5,127 bases of DNA, from assembly GCA_003151215.1 (NCBI GenBank), contig PLXB01000367.1, positions 1 to 5,127 on the forward strand. The letters run 5' to 3'. Positions 1 through 5,127 of the stretch are shown in pieces (the stretch's first letter is position 1; every line of letters begins with the position of its first letter). A model generated the notes under the pieces. That model ran no database searches. It saw nothing but the letters and a program-made list of their open reading frames with translations, and was not told where the DNA came from. The stretch is from Ignavibacteriota bacterium (GTDB lineage: Bacteria; Bacteroidota; Kapaibacteriia; Palsa-1295). Both the position numbers and the translations under genes were made by a program.

Positions 1-2
1 AT

Positions 3-1481
3 TCCGATGTGCTTGTTATCGGCGCCGGAGGCGGGAGGGATATTCTATCGGCGCTTTATTTCAAACAGCATTCGGTTACTGCCGTAGAGATCAACGATAA
101 TATTATTAATGCCGTCACAAAACAATTCGGAGATTTTACGGGACATTTGGATAAATATCCCAATGTCCATCTGGTCAATGATGAAGCACGAAGTTTTGTT
201 GCACGCTCCAAAGATTCATTCGGATTGATCGAGATCTCTCTGATCGATACATGGGCTGCGACTGCTGCAGGAGCGTATGCACTTACCGAAAATGCTCTTT
301 ACACCGAAGATGCATGGAAAATATTTTTGAGTCATCTCAAACCCGGAGGCGTCCTTTCACTATCGAGATGGTATGGAGATAAAATACCCGGGGAAATGTA
401 CCGGATGGCTACTCTGGCGGCACAAACATTGCTTGATATGGGAGTGAAAGATCCCCGCACTCAAGTCCTCGTTGTGAAGAACCGTCTTTCAACGAAAAAA
501 GGATCACGGTTTTGGAAGATCGGCACTCTGCTTATCAGCAATAAACCGTTTACTGATTCCGATATTACCGTTCTCCGGACAACCTGTGATGAGCGTCATT
601 TCGATGTTGTCGTACGTCCGGGCATGACAACGGATAAGAATTATGACGATTATTTTTCTCCCGACTATAAATCTCATCTCGGCGCGTCCGTATTGAACTA
701 TACACCGACAACCGATGACAAGCCTTTTTTCTTTCAAATGCTGAGCATCACCAATGTTTTTAATCCGGCGCTTTTTACGCAAAATGTTTTTCATTTGAAT
801 GTGATGGCAGTCGCTACACTTGCCGGTTTGCTTTTGATCGTTATTCTTTTGACTGTTTCCTGTATTATGATCCCGTTATTGGTGCGCGCGCGAAATACGA
901 ATTTAGAAGGAAGTCTGATGCCTATTATTTTCTTTAGTGCGATCGGCCTTGGTTTTATGATCATTGAAATCGCACAGATCGAAAGGTTTTCTGTTTTTCT
1001 CGGTCATCCGGTTTACGGATTTACCGTTTCGCTTTTTTCACTTCTTATTTCGAGCGGGATCGGAAGTCTTTCGACACAATCGCTCGCCGTTGAAAAACTT
1101 CGGAAGAGAAGTATTTTATGGGCGGCAGCGTTCGTTATGGTTCTATTAGTCGTTGGCATAGCAACGCCAAATATTTTGCATAACTTCGCCGATGCTACAA
1201 CTCCCCTACGCATATCGTTGGCCGCTCTTATTCTTGCAATTCCCGGATTTTTTATGGGAATGGCATTTCCAATCGGAATGAAAAGTGTTTCTGCAAAATT
1301 TGGGCATATAACACCATGGCTTTGGGGAATTAACGGAGCGATGTCCGTCCTCGCATCGGTTCTGGCAATTATTTTATCAATGGAAGCCGGGATTTCCTTT
1401 ACATACTGGGTCGGAAGTATCTGTTATATCTTGGCAATAATAAGCCTGCTGCGGTTTCAGAAGTCATCACAAGCTATTTAA
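3..1481 (+). CDS. Membrane-fused spermidine synthase-like SAM-binding protein (5' partial)
   Basis: The frame is open at the left edge (Ser-Asp precede the GTG at 9), so the true start lies outside; that GTG is almost certainly internal. Numbering from it, residues 3-16 hold the glycine-rich SAM/decarboxylated-SAM loop (VIGAGGGRDILSAL), E27 is the acidic post-I residue, NDEAR is at 57-61, and IDTWAATAAGAYALTEN at 79-95 sits where spermidine synthases carry their active-site aspartate loop. TTDDKPFFF (234-242) is typical of the large membrane-fused members. About seven hydrophobic helices follow, near 263-292, 303-323, 335-355, 369-390, 401-423, 437-459 and 463-482, with family-like signatures GLGFMIIEIAQ, FLGHPVYG and WGINGAMSVLAS. 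Known relatives often also have N-terminal helices, which would lie upstream here. The substrate is unknown; aminopropyl or methyl transfer at the inner membrane is inferred from the fold. No downstream partner is evident. Family assignment is confident, exact reaction is not. Confidence 0.88.
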   Translation, partial: SDVLVIGAGGGRDILSALYFKQHSVTAVEINDNIINAVTKQFGDFTGHLDKYPNVHLVNDEARSFVARSKDSFGLIEISLIDTWAATAAGAYALTENALYTEDAWKIFLSHLKPGGVLSLSRWYGDKIPGEMYRMATLAAQTLLDMGVKDPRTQVLVVKNRLSTKKGSRFWKIGTLLISNKPFTDSDITVLRTTCDERHFDVVVRPGMTTDKNYDDYFSPDYKSHLGASVLNYTPTTDDKPFFFQMLSITNVFNPALFTQNVFHLNVMAVATLAGLLLIVILLTVSCIMIPLLVRARNTNLEGSLMPIIFFSAIGLGFMIIEIAQIERFSVFLGHPVYGFTVSLFSLLISSGIGSLSTQSLAVEKLRKRSILWAAAFVMVLLVVGIATPNILHNFADATTPLRISLAALILAIPGFFMGMAFPIGMKSVSAKFGHITPWLWGINGAMSVLASVLAIILSMEAGISFTYWVGSICYILAIISLLRFQKSSQAI

Positions 1482-1506
1482 AACCGATCTTTCTCCTACT
1501 TCGTAT

Positions 1507-1529
1507 CTTCCATCATAAGTGAGTGGAAG
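1507..1529. other. Imperfect hairpin after the membrane protein gene, possible weak terminator
   Basis: Arms CTTCCATCA (1507-1515) and TGA-g-TGGAAG (1520-1529) pair over 9 bp with one bulged G and a TAAG loop. It lies 26 bases after the stop at 1481, where a transcript end is expected, but no T-run follows. Intrinsic termination is therefore doubtful, and it may only be an mRNA 3'-end stabilising hairpin or chance. Confidence 0.3.
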
Positions 1530-1601
1530 TGCCGCTTGCAGACTTAAAAAGATGTAAGTATAATCTTGAAATTACATAATAAAACGCGGACTTCGAACTT
1601 G

Positions 1602-1609
1602 TATTTTTG
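1602..1609 (+). promoter_or_regulatory. Possible Bacteroidota-type -7 promoter box upstream of the repeat/orphan ORF unit
   Basis: TATTTTTG matches the TAnnTTTG -7 box described for Bacteroidota. A start a few bases downstream would transcribe repeat copy A, the 75-codon ORF, repeat copy B and the terminator at 2065-2097. No convincing -33 TTTG element is seen about 19-23 bases upstream and the region is AT-rich, so a chance match is quite possible. Confidence 0.3.
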
Positions 1610-1636
1610 TATCGCAACCGATTGACAAAAGAATTT

Positions 1637-1718
1637 GATTTTCCGATCGTAAGCATAACCTACCGATCTGAATTGGGGAATAGGATAGGATAAGTTATGC
1701 TTACGGTCTTTAATTTTC
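1637..1718. repeat. Palindromic structured repeat, copy A
   Basis: This 82 bp element has outer arms at 1645-1659 (GATCGTAAGCATAAC) and 1694-1708 (GTTATGCTTACGGTC). They are complementary at 14 of 15 positions, and the fifteenth is a possible G-U pair. The 34-base interior contains a short inner stem (ATC 1666-1668 with GAT 1684-1686) closing a 15-base loop that starts TGAATTGGGGA. The arms are preceded by GATTTTCC and followed by TTTAATTTTC, so the unit looks terminator-like in outline. It matches copy B at 1939-2023 in core (CTGAATTGGGGA, 12/12), layout, length and flanks. It lies between the membrane-protein gene and the start of the 75-codon ORF, within that ORF's likely 5' leader. I do not recognise the family. 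Confidence 0.7.
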
Positions 1719-1746
1719 ATGTTAGCTATTTCCGATTTTTTTATTA

Positions 1747-1974
1747 ATGGATACGATGTTCATAATTTCCGTCACCGAAGCTCTTGAACAGCTCCGTTTC
1801 CCTTCGTTTTTCGATAGCAGCGAACGGAAGGCTGCTTATGAGAAAGTAATGCTTTGGGGAACTGCCGAGGAACGGGAATCGGCACAAATCGCAAAACTGA
1901 AATATCCATTTGATGAACTTGAAGAGTTACGCTCTTCCGATTTTTCCATCGCAAGCAAGGAGCAGCACGCCTGA
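1747..1974 (+). CDS. Orphan small ORF, 75 aa, hypothetical
   Basis: I do not recognise this protein. It is predicted cytosolic, with no signal peptide or membrane segment and a largely helical, charged composition: EALEQL near 11-16, SSERKAAYEKV at 24-34, TAEERESAQIAKL at 39-51 and DELEELRSS at 56-64. The ATG at 1747 is used because the reading frame immediately upstream gives no better start; a second ATG at 1756 is an alternative. No Shine-Dalgarno sequence precedes it, only a T-rich stretch. It sits exactly between repeat copies A and B, and its last nine residues plus stop codon are encoded by copy B (TGA at 1972-1974 lies inside the conserved core). The present C-terminus may therefore be a by-product of repeat insertion. 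It could be a real small gene, a remnant, or a chance ORF. Confidence 0.45.
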   Translation: MDTMFIISVTEALEQLRFPSFFDSSERKAAYEKVMLWGTAEERESAQIAKLKYPFDELEELRSSDFSIASKEQHA

Positions 1975-2023
1975 ATTGGGGAGTGAGGGCGTATTGAATT
2001 ATGATTGCGATGGTTTATTTTTC
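1939..2023. repeat. Palindromic structured repeat, copy B
   Basis: This 85 bp element is a diverged copy of the one at 1637-1718. Outer arms CCATCGCAA (1946-1954) and TTGCGATGG (2005-2013) pair perfectly over 9 bp, and after one mismatch a CA/TG pair continues. An inner stem ACGCC (1967-1971) with GGCGT (1988-1992) closes a 16-base loop beginning TGAATTGGGGA. Compared with copy A, a T-A stem pair has become C-G (1650/1703 versus 1952/2007), the outer g-c has become c-g (1645/1708 versus 1947/2012), and a T-G wobble has become T-A. The structure is thus kept while the sequence drifted. GATTTTTCC precedes and TTTATTTTTC follows. Its left half overlaps the end of the 75-codon ORF and supplies its stop codon. 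Confidence 0.7.
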
Positions 2024-2064
2024 TCTTTATTGAGCCTCTCGCGATAAATATAATGTACTACGGC

Positions 2065-2097
2065 AACACTCTGTTTTCAAAAACAGGGTGTTTTTTT
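2065..2097 (+). terminator. Rho-independent terminator
   Basis: Arms AACACTCTGTTTT (2065-2077) and AAAACAGGGTGTT (2080-2092) are complementary except for one T-G wobble, and a run of seven T ends at 2097. The last A-T pairs near the two-base loop are probably open in practice. It ends any transcript coming through the orphan ORF and repeat copy B, and insulates the downstream HET-C-like gene from read-through. Confidence 0.85.
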
Positions 2098-2227
2098 AAT
2101 CCCCCTGTTAAATCATTGGAATTATATCTGCGTTAGACAAGTTGAAATTTAAGCAGTTACTCCCCTGTATCATTTCCCTTATGACATCTTCCTTAAAAAA
2201 GAACTAAAAAATATTCACGAGAGGCAT

Positions 2228-3460
2228 ATGTTTAATCTATCCGGATTTCACCGGTTTTCACTCCGTTCTCTATTCGTTTGCATCCTGCTTTCCGGAACCT
2301 ATAGTTCTACTTGCGCTTTCGATACGTATTGGCATTTTAGCGCAGCAGAGGAAGTTGGACGAATCTATAAATTCAGTCCGGACGCGATCAAGGTAATTAA
2401 ATTCAGTAGTTTCTGTTTGGATTATTTCGGACCCTTCGTCACTGAAATAGTTGGCACCATAGTAAAAAGTGCAAGTTATCTTGAACTCCGCAATCTTCCT
2501 GCAACCGGTGAAACTCATGCTGCTTCTAATTTTTTGCATTTTGATAATCTTGCCGGAAAGCTCAATCGTAATTGGAAATTCAATTATTTGTGGTCCCGTT
2601 TATTGGAAAATACCCGCAATGCCATCATTTCATTCCAGAATGATTCAGGCCTTACAGTTGACGACCAGAAGAAACTCATTCTTCTTACGCTCGGTGCCTC
2701 TTTGCATATGGTAGAAGATTTTTACAGCCACACGGACTGGACGCATTTCAATTTCAAGAGGATGGGATTTCCGGGTAAGGAAACTGATGACGGATTCGAC
2801 CGGGCGCCGACATGGTTTGAAGTACGGAAAAAATTAGGTGCTCCTTCAGCACGTCATGGCTCGGAGAACTGGAAATTCCGGCTCTGTACCGGAGTATTTC
2901 CGCCGCCTGATAGTGCACCCAAGACGACATTCGGAGTTCCGCTATCCCATACTCCTATGAATCATGATAATTCTCAGCTCTACTATAACGGAGAATCACA
3001 AATAAAATACCATGGCTTTGGCGCTTATCCGGCACACGATTCGGCAAGCGCCGTCAAACATCAGCTCTTTGCCTATCATACTGCCTGCGCAGCTGCGATC
3101 GAATGGGTAGGTCTTGTCGAAGAAAACCCCCGTGCAAAAAAAGCGATAGAGTATGCTAAGGGATGGGATCTGAAAAAACTAAAAAAAGATGATTATGCTG
3201 ACGATCTGGATGACGGATTAAGCAGCGCGCTCCTTTTATCATGTATCATGCAGAAATGGGATGGTAATTATCCTCCGCCTGAACGAGATAAAGATTGCGG
3301 AACATTTAAATTAATCGGGCATCTCCACATACCGAAAATGAGTAATTTATTTTGGGGATCGTTCCCGAAAGACAGTATTCTCCAAAAAATATCCCTCGGC
3401 TTTGGCGATTCGACGGGTAATTATACTTTCGATTCCCTGGGGGTTGGGAAGCGCAAGTAA
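2228..3460 (+). CDS. Secreted HET-C / zinc-dependent phospholipase C-like protein
   Basis: This is a 410-residue exported protein. Residues 1-30 form a signal peptide: basic start, hydrophobic core LFVCILLSG, and a likely cut after TCA-30. The mature end starts FDTYWH, placing Trp35-His36 near the N-terminus, as in phospholipase C/P1-nuclease folds where an N-terminal Trp binds zinc. LHMVEDFYSHTDW at 159-171 (H160, D164, H168) closely resembles the core motif of HET-C proteins and the HxxxD zinc site of bacterial phospholipase C. Further candidate ligands are H104/D106, H173, H241/H246/D247 and H284. The HxxxE/D pair expected late in true phospholipase C is not obvious, so catalytic activity is uncertain. 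The C-terminal 90 residues are unassigned. The ATG is chosen because the signal peptide begins there and ACGAGAGG precedes it by three bases. It stands alone after a 130-base leader (2098-2227) in which I see only a poor TATATCTG promoter candidate (2123-2130). Confidence 0.78.
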   Translation: MFNLSGFHRFSLRSLFVCILLSGTYSSTCAFDTYWHFSAAEEVGRIYKFSPDAIKVIKFSSFCLDYFGPFVTEIVGTIVKSASYLELRNLPATGETHAASNFLHFDNLAGKLNRNWKFNYLWSRLLENTRNAIISFQNDSGLTVDDQKKLILLTLGASLHMVEDFYSHTDWTHFNFKRMGFPGKETDDGFDRAPTWFEVRKKLGAPSARHGSENWKFRLCTGVFPPPDSAPKTTFGVPLSHTPMNHDNSQLYYNGESQIKYHGFGAYPAHDSASAVKHQLFAYHTACAAAIEWVGLVEENPRAKKAIEYAKGWDLKKLKKDDYADDLDDGLSSALLLSCIMQKWDGNYPPPERDKDCGTFKLIGHLHIPKMSNLFWGSFPKDSILQKISLGFGDSTGNYTFDSLGVGKRK

Positions 3461-3507
3461 GCCAAATACATTTGCCGGCTAAGCATGCAAAATAAGGAAG
3501 TTCGGAG

Positions 3508-3660
3508 ATGAAATCAATGGCGAAGATAGAAGATTCGCCGAAGAGAAACTGCCTCTGCTTTACAGAAAAAAATGTCACACTCGCCTCATTTTCAATTTTT
3601 CATCGGGAACTCTTTTTTTTCGTATATTTGCGTATTCACCATCATTCATCCCCACTATGA
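3508..3660 (+). CDS. Possible 50-aa small ORF overlapping the next gene by ATGA
   Basis: ATG at 3508 is preceded by AAGGAAG (3494-3500) at seven bases, the best Shine-Dalgarno spacing in the window. The frame runs 50 codons and stops at TGA 3658-3660, overlapping the next gene's ATG (3657) as ATGA, a usual sign of translational coupling. Against it, the peptide is odd: Lys/Glu-rich at first, then FFF near 36-38 and HHHSS near 44-48. It also spans the candidate promoter box at 3623-3630 and contains a 6-bp inverted repeat (GGCGAA 3519-3524, TTCGCC 3534-3539). There is no recognisable domain. It is either a leader peptide or a chance frame. Confidence 0.25.
   Translation: MKSMAKIEDSPKRNCLCFTEKNVTLASFSIFHRELFFFVYLRIHHHSSPL
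3623..3630 (+). promoter_or_regulatory. Bacteroidota-type -7 promoter box for the 160-aa exported protein gene
   Basis: TATATTTG is an exact match to TAnnTTTG, 26 bases before the ATG at 3657, and follows a T8 run. Initiation about seven bases downstream would give a leader of roughly 20 bases without a Shine-Dalgarno sequence, a common arrangement in Bacteroidota. No clean -33 TTTG is visible, only T-rich sequence. Confidence 0.45.
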
Positions 3661-4139
3661 CATTTAGACAAAAAGCTGGATTCGGAATAATTGGACTTGC
3701 TCTTTTTGCTGGTGGGTACGGGTTGTCAGAGTTACGTCGGGTTCCAAAAGGGAATATCTCCTCAACGACAACAATCATGCCACCTGCGGCAAATAATTCC
3801 ACCGCTTTGGATTTAACAATGACCCCATCAAGTAATGTATTTCAACCGGCAAAAGTTTATGTTGAAAATCTTACTAATGCAGGTATTAAATTCAACTGGA
3901 CGGGGATGATAGATCAACCAGTAGGCGTTCCTATGGACAACTGGGTAGTTTTCACAATTAAACCTGCTAATGGACCAGATAAAGTCGATGTTACTCTTAC
4001 TGTCACTGGTAACCCTGCTGAAAATATTACTGTAGCTCGAGCCCCTGCTACAAAAACAAATGGTTTTGTCGGATACTACTTCGGCGATGCGGGAACAAAG
4101 GTTATTATAGAAGCCGGAGATGCAAATCTTTTTCAGTAG
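3657..4139 (+). CDS. Exported or membrane-anchored hypothetical protein, 160 aa
   Basis: I do not recognise the family. The N-terminus has a short basic start (MTFRQK) and a hydrophobic stretch at 7-23 (AGFGIIGLALFAGGYGL), then SELRR. This fits an uncleaved signal anchor or a poorly cleaved signal peptide; there is no lipobox cysteine. Residues 32-60 are a low-complexity Ser/Thr/Pro/Asn linker. Residues 61-158 look like an all-beta domain, with alternating hydrophobic strands (AKVYVENL, GIKFNWTG, NWVVFTIKP, KVDVTLTVTG, NITVARAP, KVIIEAG), compatible with an immunoglobulin-like or similar beta-sandwich outside the cytoplasm. There are no cysteines at all. ATG 3657 is chosen because it starts the signal segment; it lacks a Shine-Dalgarno sequence but a promoter box lies 26 bases upstream. 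It converges on the TPR gene, with 15 bases between the stops and no evident terminator. Confidence 0.72.
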   Translation: MTFRQKAGFGIIGLALFAGGYGLSELRRVPKGNISSTTTIMPPAANNSTALDLTMTPSSNVFQPAKVYVENLTNAGIKFNWTGMIDQPVGVPMDNWVVFTIKPANGPDKVDVTLTVTGNPAENITVARAPATKTNGFVGYYFGDAGTKVIIEAGDANLFQ

Positions 4140-4154
4140 TTGAGTATCATGTAA

Positions 4155-5127
4155 TTATATTCGGTTTCCTTCAAATTTAATAATATTTTCTAATTTTTTA
4201 ATAATTTTTTCAAGTTGAATCTGAATATTCGGATCGTCGTTAACTTGCGATTTGAATGCCTCAATCTCTCGAAATCCATTCGAGACGGCTCTTTGAAACA
4301 TCTTGACTGACTTATTTTGTATCCCGAGATGAGAGTATAATGCCCCAAGATTATATAAATTCATTCCGTCTAAGTCATTTCGTTTAGCAAGTCTGTCAGC
4401 TTCAATAAGTGCCTCATCTCTTCTATTTGCCCTTAATAAAGTTTCAGCATAATTAACATGCGCAGTCAGGTCGTCAGGTATTTGAGAGATATGTTTTTTC
4501 ATCACCGGAATGGCATTCATTGCCGTTCTTTGAAGTTGAATCATATCACCCAAGTTTGATAATGCAATAACAAGATTAGAATAAGCTTGGTGATTATCTA
4601 TTATCTTGACAACTTCAGTGAATGCCCAGACAGCTCTTTCAGGCTTGCTAATTTTCATGTAAATATTCCCCAAAATATTGAATGATCCGTGAAATTTAGG
4701 ATCAAGTTCTGTTGATCTCAGCAGCACTCTCTCCGCCTCATCAAAATTTCCTTTCTGCCATTCGATCTCTCCGCGAATCCATAATGTTTTTGCTGTTTCG
4801 CCGGTGATCGCTTCTGCTTTCTTGAGATTATCTTCGGCACGCCGGAGCCACTTCGGATCACGTGAGCATTCGCGGTAATAGGTTGCAGCTACATTTGCGA
4901 TAACAAGATAAGCATCAGTGTATTCCGGATCGAGCACCACCGCATCTTCATAAAGTTTCAATGCCTTTTCATACCCGTCCCTAGTAAGCAAGCGGTGGAA
5001 TTCCAATCCTTTCAAATACAGTTCATACGCTTCGGTATTTTCCGTTGGCTGTTCCTGAATTGCTTTTTCTTCCTGCGGAGTGAGTTTCAGTTTCAGGGCT
5101 TCGGCGATTTTTTTCGAGACGGTTTCC
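4155..5127 (-). CDS. TPR-repeat protein, C-terminal part (5' partial)
   Basis: The reverse frame is open to the right edge, giving 323 visible residues; the TTG at 5013-5015 is internal. Visible residues 1-37 (starting ETVSKKIAEALKLKLTPQEE) resemble the linker that in many large bacterial proteins joins a TolB-like, adenylate-cyclase or serine/threonine-kinase N-terminal region to a TPR tail; NTEAYELYLKG at 30-40 is typical of that junction. TPR units follow: one at about 51-84 ending in the standard LDPEYTDAY, one at 114-143 with LDPKF, one at 148-175, a degenerate one at 181-215, one at 221-248 and one at 255-285. The end, with FREIEAFKSQVNDDPNIQ at 285-302, matches the usual closing element of such proteins. 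The TPRs would serve as a protein-binding scaffold. Which effector domain lies upstream cannot be told here. No signal peptide is visible in this part. Confidence 0.88.
   Translation of the reverse strand, partial: ETVSKKIAEALKLKLTPQEEKAIQEQPTENTEAYELYLKGLEFHRLLTRDGYEKALKLYEDAVVLDPEYTDAYLVIANVAATYYRECSRDPKWLRRAEDNLKKAEAITGETAKTLWIRGEIEWQKGNFDEAERVLLRSTELDPKFHGSFNILGNIYMKISKPERAVWAFTEVVKIIDNHQAYSNLVIALSNLGDMIQLQRTAMNAIPVMKKHISQIPDDLTAHVNYAETLLRANRRDEALIEADRLAKRNDLDGMNLYNLGALYSHLGIQNKSVKMFQRAVSNGFREIEAFKSQVNDDPNIQIQLEKIIKKLENIIKFEGNRI

Noticed and set aside
504..794. Reverse-strand open frame inside the membrane protein gene
   Set aside because: It lies fully within a well-supported gene on the other strand and its product has no coherent motif or hydrophobic pattern; the same holds for the other antisense and out-of-frame openings at 964-1213, 1772-1954, 2270-2714 and 3306-3802.
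1653..1700. Integron attC-like site: GCATAAC ... GTTATGC around a structured spacer, with a cassette-sized ORF before the next copy
   Set aside because: Each box misses the RYYYAAC/GTTRRRY consensus by one base, copy B has no AAC or GTT core at all, the outer stem runs past the boxes (not usual for attC), and no integrase is in view.
2030..2054. Sigma70-like promoter TTGAGC ... TATAAT
   Set aside because: The spacer is only 13 bases and the transcript would run straight into the terminator at 2065-2097. Moving the -35 to give 17 bases leaves only TTTATT.
2123..2130. TATATCTG as a Bacteroidota-type promoter for the HET-C-like gene
   Set aside because: One mismatch to TAnnTTTG, no upstream -33 element, and AT-rich context; too weak to list as a feature.
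3461..3480. Inverted repeat around CAAATACATTTG just after the HET-C-like gene as a terminator
   Set aside because: The loop is two bases, the outer AGC/GCT pairing needs a three-base bulge, and no T-run follows.
4155..5015. TPR gene starting at TTG 5015 as a complete 286-aa protein
   Set aside because: The same frame continues upstream without a stop to the window edge, encoding a linker typical of larger TPR proteins, so the TTG is internal and the gene is partial.

Overview
The window looks like an ordinary bacterial chromosome segment with moderate-to-low GC by eye. The likely source is a member of the Bacteroidota/Chlorobiota/Ignavibacteriota (FCB) side of the tree. Three weak clues point there. 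Two intergenic gaps carry the TAnnTTTG -7 promoter box typical of Bacteroidota. Most starts lack a good Shine-Dalgarno sequence. The TPR protein has a linker style common in those groups. The assignment is an inference, with no rRNA or marker gene to settle it.

Layout, left to right. (1) 3-1481 (+) is the 3' part of a large membrane protein: a spermidine synthase-like, Rossmann-type SAM-binding domain followed by about seven transmembrane helices. Its beginning lies before the window. (2) 1482-2227 is a mostly non-coding stretch. It holds an imperfect hairpin, a possible promoter, an orphan 75-codon ORF (1747-1974) flanked by two diverged copies of an 82-85 bp palindromic repeat, and a clear intrinsic terminator (2065-2097). 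(3) 2228-3460 (+) encodes a secreted protein with the histidine/aspartate motif of the HET-C / zinc-dependent phospholipase C-like superfamily. (4) 3461-3656 is a short gap with a Bacteroidota-type promoter box and a possible 50-codon small ORF that overlaps the next start by ATGA. (5) 3657-4139 (+) is an unrecognised exported or membrane-anchored 160-residue protein. (6) 4155-5127 (-) is the C-terminal part of a TPR-repeat protein that runs off the right edge and converges on gene 5 with a 15-base gap.

The genes do not form an evident pathway or operon. The intergenic distances are large, the terminator separates the orphan-ORF unit from the HET-C-like gene, and the last gene is on the opposite strand. 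The most unusual item is the repeat pair at 1637-1718 and 1939-2023. Both copies fold into a long stem, keep an identical 12-base core at the tip, show compensatory base changes in the stem, and are followed by T-rich tracts. Together with the ORF between them, a possible upstream promoter and the downstream terminator, they could form a self-contained unit of about 0.5 kb. No mobile-element gene, CRISPR array, tRNA or rRNA was seen.
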